Assembly (NCBI GenBank): GCA_946479785.1
Contig: CAMLHQ010000089.1
Location: 1 to 12,613, forward strand
From: an uncultured Nitrospira sp.
GTDB taxonomy: Bacteria > Nitrospirota > Nitrospiria > Nitrospirales > Nitrospiraceae
Direction of reading: 5' to 3'
Length of the DNA: 12,613 nt
Both the position numbers and the translations under genes were made by a program. Each line of letters begins with the position of its first letter. Within the stretch, counting starts at the first letter, position 1. The notes beneath the pieces are model-generated. The model was not told where the DNA came from. It did not search any database and worked only from the letters and a program-made list of their open reading frames with translations. Positions 6,913 to 12,613 of the stretch are shown piece after piece.

Positions 6913-7326
6913 ATGGCCGATCTGATTCGAACTGCCCAGTATTTCAAGGTGACCATTGCGGATAAGTCAGGGACATTAGGTCACATGCTGGCTCCACTCC
7001 ACGACGCCGGAGTGAACCTCCTGGCGGTGTATGCGTTTCCCCGGAATCGCCGGACACAAGTGGATGTGGTGCCAGAAGATCCCGCCGCCTTTAAGAATGT
7101 GACGAAGCCGCTCAAATGGAAGATGCAGGGCCCGAAAGTGTGCTTCCTGGTGGAGGGCGATGATCGTCCCGGGGCGCTGGTCGATCTGACCGGTCAACTT
7201 GCTTCAGCCAAAATCAATCTGACTGCTGCGACCGCTGTGACGGCCGGCCAGGGACGCTTCGGCGCCATTCTGTGGGTCAAGTCGAAGGATGTAAAAAAGG
7301 CAGCGAAACTTCTGGGCATTGGATAG
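6913..7326 (+). CDS. Double-ACT-domain protein
   Basis: A 137-residue cytoplasmic protein made of two ACT domains and little else. ACT domains bind small ligands, usually amino acids, at dimer interfaces and regulate enzymes. The first spans about 10-52 (TIADKSGTLGHMLAPLHDAGVNL), the second about 76-122 (LVEGDDRPGALVDLTGQLASAKINL). The loop glycines before each first helix (G20, G87) are the usual ligand-binding positions. It is not an IlvH/IlvN-type regulatory subunit by length or sequence as far as I can judge. The ATG has AGGAGG five bases upstream (6902-6907). The next gene follows after nine bases, so they are cotranscribed. Presence in the same run as an acetolactate-synthase-like enzyme hints at amino-acid sensing, which is inference. 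Confidence 0.88.
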   Translation: MADLIRTAQYFKVTIADKSGTLGHMLAPLHDAGVNLLAVYAFPRNRRTQVDVVPEDPAAFKNVTKPLKWKMQGPKVCFLVEGDDRPGALVDLTGQLASAKINLTAATAVTAGQGRFGAILWVKSKDVKKAAKLLGIG

Positions 7327-7335
7327 TCAGGCGCC

Positions 7336-7734
7336 GTGTCTGGAACGATGAAGGTACCGTTCACAATTGGCACTGTCAGTCACTTCGGACTCGCTATCCG
7401 TGATCCGCGGCGCAGCGCGCAATGGTTCGTGCGGGTGCTGGGATTGCGCAAGGAGTTCGAGTTCGAAGATGGCGTTGCAGTTGGCAACGACAACGTCATG
7501 ATCGTGTTGTTGAAAGGTAAACCGTCACCGGCAACGATTGACCACATGTCGTTTCATCTGCCAACCATGACTGCATTACGAAAGGCGCTTGCCCACCTGA
7601 AGAAGCACAAGGTCAAGATAGAAGATCCGGGCGACGAAATCGGTCCTCTGGCACCCGGCTCACGGAACATGGGCGTGTGGTTCTACGATCCTGATGGCTA
7701 CCGCTGGGAACTTTCTGTCCAGGGCGGAAAGTAG
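7336..7734 (+). CDS. VOC (glyoxalase/bleomycin-resistance) family protein
   Basis: Single-unit vicinal-oxygen-chelate protein of 132 residues, with two beta-alpha-beta-beta-beta modules. Candidate metal ligands are H16 (TVSHFGLAI), H70 or H74 (TIDHMSFHL) and E125 (YRWELSV), with the classic FYDPDGYRWEL end (116-126). The metal set is thus present, and enzymatic activity is plausible. Members include glyoxalases, dioxygenases, epimerases and resistance proteins; nothing here tells which. The start is uncertain: the GTG at 7336 has only AGG four bases upstream, and the ATG at 7348 has a close TGGA. Either gives a complete domain. It sits nine bases after the ACT gene and its stop is one base before the next probable start. 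Confidence 0.88.
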   Translation: MSGTMKVPFTIGTVSHFGLAIRDPRRSAQWFVRVLGLRKEFEFEDGVAVGNDNVMIVLLKGKPSPATIDHMSFHLPTMTALRKALAHLKKHKVKIEDPGDEIGPLAPGSRNMGVWFYDPDGYRWELSVQGGK

Positions 7735-7735
7735 A

Positions 7736-8350
7736 GTGGTAGGTCGGGGTACTGCCCGGTCCAAGGAGTTGTTTGCGCTCCCGCCATGTGCCGCGATTCT
7801 ATTCGGCTTGGTCTCCTGTACAACGTCGTTCGACATGTCCAATGAGCGCATCATAGCGCCCGGACCGGAATGGGGCGTGGTGATTGGCTCCGTGTTGGTA
7901 CGATCGGAGGACATTGGGTCAGGCAAGAACGCCGCAGGCCGAGACGTCTTCAACTCTTCATATGAATTCGACATCGTGCCGATACAACCGGGCGACCCCA
8001 ACGGCGAAGGGCCGTATGTGAAACAGTATCGGCTTGATGCGAAGGGCGGAGAAGAGCGGATTTTCATCGCTCGCTTGCGTGCGGGGCAGTATCTCATCAG
8101 AAGGTTTCATGAGGAAGGGCTGACGGGGCTTGGCGGCGAGTTGGATGTGGTCTTCGCCAGCATGGCAGGCGAAGTTCGTTACATCGGGCGCGTGGTCGTG
8201 GAAATTCCCCGGAGAATTTCGAAGGGAAAAGACTATCGGTTCACGGTCGAAAACGCCCGCGAGCCGACCTTGGCACAGGTGTCCTCTACACATCCCGATT
8301 TGATCAAGGATGCGGTGAACATGCCCATGCAGGTACGCGGCGATGAATGA
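7736..8350 (+). CDS. Putative lipoprotein (paralogue 1)
   Basis: Likely outer- or inner-membrane lipoprotein of unknown function, 204 residues from the GTG at 7736. That start has GGAAAG nearby and leaves one base after the VOC stop. A basic n-region (R4, R8, K10) leads to a hydrophobic segment and the lipobox LVSC, with lipidated C28. The mature part looks like a beta-sandwich: GVVIGSVLVR (47-56), IARLRAGQYLIRRF (111-124) and MAGEVRYIGRVVVEI (143-157). The same blocks recur in the lipoprotein encoded at 8460, so the two appear to be paralogues. The start codon is the main doubt: an upstream ATG at 7694 would overlap the VOC gene by 41 bases. I cannot assign a function; a role in the cell envelope is inference. 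Confidence 0.75.
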   Translation: MVGRGTARSKELFALPPCAAILFGLVSCTTSFDMSNERIIAPGPEWGVVIGSVLVRSEDIGSGKNAAGRDVFNSSYEFDIVPIQPGDPNGEGPYVKQYRLDAKGGEERIFIARLRAGQYLIRRFHEEGLTGLGGELDVVFASMAGEVRYIGRVVVEIPRRISKGKDYRFTVENAREPTLAQVSSTHPDLIKDAVNMPMQVRGDE

Positions 8351-8459
8351 TGAGATGTATCCGGGCATTGTTGACGTCCGCTCGTTCCGCGCGTAGGGAC
8401 CGCCGTATGGTAGGGTGAGTTGGCTGAACGGCGTACACGATAGATTGGAGCCACGTGCC
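8351..8459. other. Gap between the two lipoprotein genes
   Basis: The 109-base gap contains TTGACG (8371-8376), a possible -35 without a good -10 at the right distance, and a six-base inverted repeat CGCCGT (8401-8406) / ACGGCG (8428-8433) with a 21-base loop. A separate promoter for the second lipoprotein and the ThDP enzyme is possible but unproven. Nothing else is recognisable. Confidence 0.25.
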
Positions 8460-9131
8460 ATGCTCAGAGGTTTCGCGCTTCTCACAACACTGATCGTTCT
8501 CGTGTCTGGTTGTACGTCATCCGGTGTCTCCAGGCCCAAGCAGGAAGTAACTGCCGAGTCTTATGGAAAAGATCAAACCAAAGGACTGGTTGTCGTATCC
8601 GCGTTGTGGGGACGGACGTGGAAGTGTGCGCAATTCGAGAACGGGCAACTGCGATCCTTCGGCTTCGATCGGTTGCCAAGTGAAACAACCGGAGACGATG
8701 CTACGGCCGATGTGGTCATAGAAGACTCTACGTCCTATCCCTCTCGATTCTATGCAGAAAAACCGGCCACAAATTACGTGCTGGCATTGGATCCCGGCGA
8801 GTATGGCTTGGCGACGTTTGCCATTAAGGTGGCGTCATCAGCGACCGAAGTGAAGACTGCGAGCGTTGGTCGTGCGAGACTCTTCGAAGGAGGAACGCCG
8901 ATTGGCGGGACGTTCAGTGTGAAGGCGGGGGAGCTGGTGTACATCGGGCATTTCGGATTGGATTGCTATAAGGAGCCGACGATTTGGCGCTACTATCCGG
9001 AAGGGCGCAAAGGATTCGATCACTACAAGCAGGTGATCAAAGAGCAATATCCATTTCTGAACGTGGATACCATGCAGTTTCGATTGTTTAAGACATCTAA
9101 ACTCGGGCGGGACTATGTCCTGCCACAATAA
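8460..9131 (+). CDS. Putative lipoprotein (paralogue 2)
   Basis: Probable lipoprotein of 223 residues. The signal peptide MLRGFALLTTLIVLVSGC ends in the lipobox LVSGC with lipidated C18. The ATG at 8460 has GGAG nine bases upstream (8447-8450). A longer reading from 8415 would place a charged segment in front of the signal peptide and is disfavoured. The mature domain shows strand-rich blocks GLVVVSALWGR (42-52), LALDPGEYGLATF (108-120) and KAGELVYIGHFGLD (155-168). These match the order of GVVIGSVLVR, LRAGQYLIRRF and AGEVRYIGRVVVE in the preceding lipoprotein. It additionally carries a C-terminal extension (about 170-223) rich in aromatic and basic residues. The fold recalls small beta-sandwich lipoprotein domains such as DUF2846, but I cannot confirm that. 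It lies 21 bases before the ThDP enzyme. Confidence 0.85.
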   Translation: MLRGFALLTTLIVLVSGCTSSGVSRPKQEVTAESYGKDQTKGLVVVSALWGRTWKCAQFENGQLRSFGFDRLPSETTGDDATADVVIEDSTSYPSRFYAEKPATNYVLALDPGEYGLATFAIKVASSATEVKTASVGRARLFEGGTPIGGTFSVKAGELVYIGHFGLDCYKEPTIWRYYPEGRKGFDHYKQVIKEQYPFLNVDTMQFRLFKTSKLGRDYVLPQ

Positions 9132-9152
9132 GAGCTTGTGTGAGGAGATCGC

Positions 9153-10796
9153 ATGAAGGCGGCAGAGTTGCTGGTCCGTTGTCTTGAGAACGAAGGTGTG
9201 GAACTCGTTTTCGGTCTGCCCGGCGAGGAGACGTTGGAGGTGATGGATGCGCTGCTCGGTTCCCGCGTGCGCTTCATCGAGACTCGGCACGAACAGGGTG
9301 CGGCGTTTATGGCCGATGTGTACGGCAGACTGAGCGGGAAGGCAGGGGTCTGCCTGTCCACACTTGGACCAGGCGCCACCAATCTATTGACCGGCGTCGC
9401 GGATGCCTACCTGGATCGAGCGCCGCTCGTGGCCATCACCGGGCAAGCGTCGCTGAACCGCCGCCACAAGGAATCGCACCAGTACATCGACATCATGTCG
9501 ATGTTCAAACCCGTCACCAAATGGAATACTTCGATCCCGAAGGCGGAGGTCATTCCCGAAGCGGTCCGCAAGGCGTTTAAGATCGCCCAGACGGAAAAAC
9601 CGGGGGCGACTCATCTGGAACTGCCGGAGGATGTGGCGGAGGAACAGATCGGCGATCCGGGCAGCTTGCAGCCGCTATTTGTCCAGGCGCCGGTCATGCC
9701 GGAGCCGTCGCCGGCCCAGGTGGCGAGGGCGGTCCGTACGATTGCCGGCGCGAAGCGTCCTGTCATTTTGGCCGGGAACGGCGTGATTCGCGGTCGCGCA
9801 TACGACGCGGTCAGACAGTTCGCGCGTCGGCTGCACATTCCCGTCCTGCAGACGTTCATGGCCAAGGGAACTCTTCCGGACAGCGATCCGCTTTCCCTCT
9901 ATACGATCGGCCTTCAAGCTCGAGATTACACGACGGTGGTGATGGAGCAAGCCGATGTGGTCATCGCGATCGGCTATGATTTTGTCGAGTACGCGCCCTG
10001 CTTCTGGAATGCACGCCGGGACAAGCTTATCGTGCACATCGACGGGTCGCCAGCCGAGGTGGATGAGCATTACATCGTCGAGGTGGGCGTGCTGGGGGAT
10101 CTCCGTCTTTCGTTGGACCTCATCGGCGCCGGGGTCGCGCCGTTCGATTCGCTCTGGTCCTCCGTCTCACGCAAGACTGTGATCGAGGGATTTGAAGCTG
10201 AGTTGGCTGGCGCACCTTCCTGGCCTCTCCGGCCGCAGCACGTAATGCGAGAACTCCGCGAGGCCCTGAGGCCGGATGACCTGGTGCTCTGTGACGTCGG
10301 CGCCCATAAGCTTTGGATGGCCCGGATGTTTCCCTGCGAGGTGCCCAACTCCTGCATCATCTCGAACGGGTTTGCCGCAATGGGCATTGGCCTGCCCGGC
10401 GCGATTGCCGCAAAGTTGTTGTTTCCTGAACGCAGGGTGGTGGCGGTGACCGGGGATGGAGGGTTTTTGATGAACTCCCAGGAACTGGAGACGGCCGTGC
10501 GTTTGAAATTGCCGCTGGTCATTCTGGTTTGGCGGGACAACGGCTACGGAGTCATCCGCTGGAAGCAACAGCTCCGGTTTGGTCGGACGTCCGCTGTGGA
10601 ATTCGGCAACCCCGACCTCATTCGCTACGCGGGCAGTTTCGGTGCGATCGGCTATCGTGTGACGGAGCCGTCAGAGCTTCGGCCCGTCCTCGTCGAAGCG
10701 CTGAACGGCAAAGCTCCGGCGGTCATTGACTGTCCGGTTGACTACGCTGAGAATCTCCGGCTGACGGAACGCCTGCAGGCACTCCCGCACCACTGA
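9153..10796 (+). CDS. ThDP-dependent acetolactate synthase-like enzyme
   Basis: Thiamine-diphosphate enzyme of the acetolactate synthase large-subunit family, 547 residues and apparently complete. Order: N-terminal PYR domain (1-165), central domain (about 190-320), C-terminal PP domain (about 365-530). E47 in ETRHEQGAAF is the catalytic glutamate that activates ThDP. The ThDP/Mg2+ motif runs from GDG (434-436) to N463 (WRDNGYG). TLGPGATNLLTGVADAYLD (70-88) is strongly ALS-like. The known reaction joins two pyruvates to acetolactate. Related enzymes (glyoxylate carboligase, sulfoacetaldehyde acetyltransferase, oxalyl-CoA decarboxylase) share these motifs, so the substrate is inference. No ilvN/ilvH-type subunit or ilvC is adjacent, unlike a biosynthetic ilvBN locus. 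The ATG has GAGGAG five bases upstream. Confidence 0.88.
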   Translation: MKAAELLVRCLENEGVELVFGLPGEETLEVMDALLGSRVRFIETRHEQGAAFMADVYGRLSGKAGVCLSTLGPGATNLLTGVADAYLDRAPLVAITGQASLNRRHKESHQYIDIMSMFKPVTKWNTSIPKAEVIPEAVRKAFKIAQTEKPGATHLELPEDVAEEQIGDPGSLQPLFVQAPVMPEPSPAQVARAVRTIAGAKRPVILAGNGVIRGRAYDAVRQFARRLHIPVLQTFMAKGTLPDSDPLSLYTIGLQARDYTTVVMEQADVVIAIGYDFVEYAPCFWNARRDKLIVHIDGSPAEVDEHYIVEVGVLGDLRLSLDLIGAGVAPFDSLWSSVSRKTVIEGFEAELAGAPSWPLRPQHVMRELREALRPDDLVLCDVGAHKLWMARMFPCEVPNSCIISNGFAAMGIGLPGAIAAKLLFPERRVVAVTGDGGFLMNSQELETAVRLKLPLVILVWRDNGYGVIRWKQQLRFGRTSAVEFGNPDLIRYAGSFGAIGYRVTEPSELRPVLVEALNGKAPAVIDCPVDYAENLRLTERLQALPHH

Positions 10797-10919
10797 CGGC
10801 TGTTTGCGAATCGCTTCCCTTCCGGGGGCCAGGTCGTGCCATTTCTGCCCTTGACCGATCCCTCACTGGAGCGTACAGTAAATCTGTTCGCGAGCCGCCT
10901 CATCCTTAGGAGGTGGGCC

Positions 10920-11072
10920 ATGATTCTCCCTGGAATAGAGATCCTACGGGGTGGGCATGGCAAGTACAACCTCCGCTCTCCCAACGTTCTTTCCTGCAAT
11001 ATAATTGAGTTGTGTTTTTGTGGTCCCCCATTGTCGTTTCAGACAAGGAGGTCATCCCTTGTTCGACGGTGA
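10920..11072 (+). CDS. Candidate short ORF, 50 residues
   Basis: Begins at an ATG with AGGAGGTG about five bases upstream, one of the strongest ribosome sites in the window. The product, MILPGIEILRGGHGKYN..., has two hydrophobic stretches and three cysteines but no recognised domain. The reading frame contains the perfect TATAAT box at 11000-11005, and its tail overlaps the second candidate short ORF. It may be a real small protein, a translated leader, or a chance frame behind a purine-rich stretch. No codon bias argument is possible at this length. Confidence 0.25.
   Translation: MILPGIEILRGGHGKYNLRSPNVLSCNIIELCFCGPPLSFQTRRSSLVRR
11000..11005 (+). promoter_or_regulatory. Possible -10 box for the membrane-protein cassette
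   Basis: Perfect TATAAT hexamer in otherwise GC-rich sequence. A start near 11012 would give a leader of about 150 bases to the large gene at 11163 and about 47 bases to the TTG short ORF. No -35 resembling TTGACA is found at 16-18 bases and no TGn extension is present, so use would require an activator or it is a chance match. Confidence 0.3.
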
Positions 11073-11196
11073 GAACCGAGAACCATTTCATGTGACTCGA
11101 GCAAGATGTGGCGCGATGCGTTTGCCGCGCGCCGAATTGCCCGATGCAGAAAGGAGGCGGTTATGTCGTACCGCTATAGTACCGTCGACATCATAG
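11059..11196 (+). CDS. Candidate short ORF with TTG start, 45 residues
   Basis: A TTG codon lies six bases after AAGGAGGT (11045-11052), and the match continues as AAGGAGGTCATCC, close to the full complement of a 16S rRNA 3' end. The product would be about 45 residues, very basic and rich in arginine (REPFHVTRARCGAMRLPRAE in the middle), soluble and without a known domain. It overlaps the start of the downstream membrane-protein gene by 34 bases in another frame. It could be a real small protein or a regulatory leader coupled to that gene. The strong ribosome site is seen; the rest is inference. Confidence 0.3.
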   Translation: MFDGENREPFHVTRARCGAMRLPRAELPDAERRRLCRTAIVPSTS

Positions 11197-12116
11197 TAGG
11201 TGTCGGCATGTGCGCGATTATGTTCGGAGCCCTCCTGTTCTTTATGGCTGCCAACGGTTCGTATCAGGCAGCTGTCCCACAGCCCATCTCGATTGCAGAA
11301 CCCATCGACATCGAGCTCGGCATGAACTTGCTCCAGCCGGCCCTTGGCCAAGCCCTTGTCGAGCAGGCGATCTTCGAACGCCGCGCCAATCAGCTTACGT
11401 CCCACGCGGTATCCGAGTGGAATCGGGCGACGCTGGCTGATCAGGAGTTCCAGTCGCTTCCCGGCGGTCCGTTCGGCGCGGTCATGCACCAGGCCGCAAC
11501 AGTGCCAGCCGACCATATGGCCCGCGTCCAAGCGGTGATGGGACGGGCGATCGTGAATTTCACTCAACGCGGGATTCGAAGCGGAATGTTCTCCGCTGAT
11601 CAGTATCTTTCAGATTACAACGCCGGCATGATTCGCGCGACCGAAGTTCGAGGGCAGCGTCTCAACGACAATTTCGCGTCGACGTGGCAGGCGAACCTCG
11701 GACGCGGGATCGTGGAGGCTATTCAGAATTTCAGGATGCGGGCCGGGGCCATTCAGGAGCAATTGGGCACGGCCATTCTGCATGTGACGCAGGCCCAGAC
11801 AGGGTCGGAAGAAGTCCGGGCTGCCCAGCAAGGGCAACTCGCGAGTCTTGTTGTGGCCGCCATTCGCACAGAGGCACTGGCGGATCGCTTGACGCTGCTG
11901 GCCGCCATCGAATCGTTTCCGGAAGACACGGCAGTCGCCTCCACTGAACCGGCGTCCTGGCCTGAGATTCCTATGGGCTATCTGATTGTCGCCGGCTTCA
12001 TGTTGGCAGCCGTCTTTTTTGGAGGACTTTCGCTGAGCGCTCGAAGCCGAGAAACCAAAGCGCTCGAGGAAATGAAGCACACCGCAGCCAGGTGGGTCTA
12101 TCGCATGGCGGCATGA
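11163..12116 (+). CDS. Two-pass membrane protein with periplasmic helical domain
   Basis: A 317-residue protein I do not recognise. The ATG at 11163 has AAGGAGG five bases upstream; an in-frame ATG at 11106 lacks one. One membrane helix lies near the N terminus (about 9-30, IIVGVGMCAIMFGALLFFMA) and another near the C terminus (about 270-292, MGYLIVAGFMLAAVFFGGLS). The roughly 240 residues between are polar, mostly helical and probably periplasmic, with repeated alanine/glutamine-rich helices (for example IVEAIQNFRMRAGAIQEQL). A basic tail (ARSRETKALEEMKHTAARW) would be cytoplasmic. The plan resembles the sensor part of a chemoreceptor without HAMP or signalling domain, but that is only a topological likeness. 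It starts a cassette with two miniproteins. Confidence 0.85.
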   Translation: MSYRYSTVDIIVGVGMCAIMFGALLFFMAANGSYQAAVPQPISIAEPIDIELGMNLLQPALGQALVEQAIFERRANQLTSHAVSEWNRATLADQEFQSLPGGPFGAVMHQAATVPADHMARVQAVMGRAIVNFTQRGIRSGMFSADQYLSDYNAGMIRATEVRGQRLNDNFASTWQANLGRGIVEAIQNFRMRAGAIQEQLGTAILHVTQAQTGSEEVRAAQQGQLASLVVAAIRTEALADRLTLLAAIESFPEDTAVASTEPASWPEIPMGYLIVAGFMLAAVFFGGLSLSARSRETKALEEMKHTAARWVYRMAA

Positions 12117-12163
12117 CAGCCTGTGAGGTAAGGACTCGTCTGGTTCCCAAAGTGAGGTGATTT

Positions 12164-12343
12164 ATGTCAGCGGTCTATTGGGGAATCGTGGCAGGTCTGG
12201 CGGCGATGGTGGTGACCTTGTTCGTCTGTCTCGGGCTCATGTACCCGAAGACGAAGGGGTCGTCCACTGCACCGAGTGCCAGGATCGATGAGCCGGGCGA
12301 GGCAACCACGCAAGCCTTAGCCGGCCACCGTCGGGCTGCATAG
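12164..12343 (+). CDS. Single-TM miniprotein, 59 residues
   Basis: A gene too short for routine calling but well supported. The ATG follows GAGGTGA (12154-12160), and the frame is open to TAG at 12341. Residues 5-26 form one hydrophobic helix (YWGIVAGLAAMVVTLFVCLG), followed by YPKTKG and a polar tail ending in AGHRRAA. Orientation is probably N-outside with the basic tail in the cytoplasm. Small one-helix proteins of this kind often belong to respiratory or transport complexes (such as CydX/CcoQ types), but no family signature is visible. It lies 47 bases after the two-pass membrane protein and 53 bases before a second miniprotein. Confidence 0.75.
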   Translation: MSAVYWGIVAGLAAMVVTLFVCLGLMYPKTKGSSTAPSARIDEPGEATTQALAGHRRAA

Positions 12344-12396
12344 GTGCACGCGACAGGCCTCGACGACTTTCATAGTTGAGAGAAGAGAGGTGCCCT

Positions 12397-12564
12397 ATGG
12401 TCGAGATCATCGGTCTCGGAACGATGGGTGCGCTTGTGTGGTTGATCGCTTGGTCGATGGGAGGGGAGAGCGAGTCTGAGAAAAGGCGGATTTCGATGTC
12501 TCGCGAGGGTCGCCGGTCCACCGAAGTCGGCGCACGCGAAACACGGACGAGGTACGCAGCCTAA
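12397..12564 (+). CDS. Single-TM miniprotein, 55 residues
   Basis: The ATG at 12397 has GAGGTG four bases upstream (12387-12392). An upstream in-frame TTG at 12376 has no better site. Residues 2-21 make one short hydrophobic helix (VEIIGLGTMGALVWLIAWSM), followed by a highly charged, arginine-rich tail (SEKRRISMSREGRR...) ending in TRYAA. By the positive-inside rule the tail is cytoplasmic. I do not recognise a family. Its design copies the neighbour at 12164: strong ribosome site, one N-terminal helix, basic tail, C-terminal Ala-Ala. The gene ends 49 bases from the window edge, so the cassette may continue. Confidence 0.7.
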   Translation: MVEIIGLGTMGALVWLIAWSMGGESESEKRRISMSREGRRSTEVGARETRTRYAA

Positions 12565-12613
12565 GCTTGGATTCCCTCCTGGCGTGTGCCACCAGCGCGC
12601 CGTTCCTCTGACT

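Larger units (their letters stand above)
10797..11162. other. Long leader/intergenic region before membrane cassette
   Basis: This 366-base gap has unusual features. Two near-perfect Shine-Dalgarno sequences occur (TTAGGAGGTG at 10906-10915 and AAGGAGGT at 11045-11052), each followed at proper spacing by a start codon of a short reading frame. A perfect TATAAT lies at 11000-11005, with no recognisable -35 16-18 bases upstream. The ribosome site of the next large gene is AAGGAGG at 11151-11157. I see no terminator for the preceding ThDP gene; there is no stem followed by a T-run. Confidence 0.5.

Noticed and set aside
7958..8539. 193-residue minus-strand ORF across the two lipoprotein genes
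   Set aside because: No ribosome site or domain, and both plus-strand lipoproteins have signal peptides and lipoboxes.
10070..10540. 156-residue minus-strand ORF opposite the ThDP enzyme
   Set aside because: Covers the conserved PP domain of the enzyme on the other strand; low-complexity Ser/Arg/Pro content marks it as a shadow.
1..12613. CRISPR array, tRNA, insertion sequence or toxin-antitoxin pair
   Set aside because: No regular spaced repeats, cloverleaf, transposase or paired short toxin/antitoxin genes were seen on either strand.

Overview
The window looks like ordinary chromosomal DNA of a GC-rich, Gram-negative bacterium. Strong GGAGG-type ribosome sites, Sec signal peptides, two lipoboxes and a CxxCH haem protein all point to a diderm with a periplasm. 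The mix of genes (MgtE, UspA, OsmC, DUF2167, a P460-like cytochrome, an orphan acetolactate-synthase-like enzyme and many small membrane proteins) reminds me of Nitrospira-type nitrite oxidisers. That placement is inference; no marker gene in the window proves it. I see no tRNA, rRNA, CRISPR array, transposase or phage gene.

Layout. (1) 98-1510, minus: the magnesium channel MgtE. (2) 1695-2983, plus: a tight three-gene stress cassette of UspA-type protein, small helical protein and OsmC-type thiol peroxidase, with gaps of about one base or overlaps. (3) 3016-3567, minus: a monohaem cytochrome resembling cytochrome P460, with a recognisable sigma70-type promoter. (4) 3717-5296, minus: a two-gene operon in which a DUF2167 membrane-anchored protein is followed, with an ATGA stop/start overlap, by an M50 site-2 protease. 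(5) 5672-6622, plus: an NmrA/HSCARG-like NAD(P)-binding protein with a palindrome-rich leader. (6) 6913-10796, plus: double-ACT protein, VOC protein, two related lipoproteins and a ThDP enzyme of the acetolactate synthase family. (7) 11163-12564, plus: a two-pass membrane protein with a large periplasmic helical domain, then two single-TM miniproteins of 59 and 55 residues. The cassette may continue past the right edge.

How the parts may work together. The UspA/OsmC cassette fits a general or oxidative stress response, and its middle protein is the unknown part. The DUF2167-M50 pair is probably made by coupled translation, which suggests membrane partners or a protease and its client. The right-hand block holds the least explained material: paired lipoproteins of one fold next to an acetolactate-synthase-like enzyme, and a membrane protein plus two miniproteins, preceded by a leader with two candidate short ORFs under near-perfect Shine-Dalgarno sites. 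No complete undescribed defence or mobile system is evident. The best candidates for new biology are the DUF2167-M50 pair, the lipoprotein pair and the right-edge miniprotein cassette.
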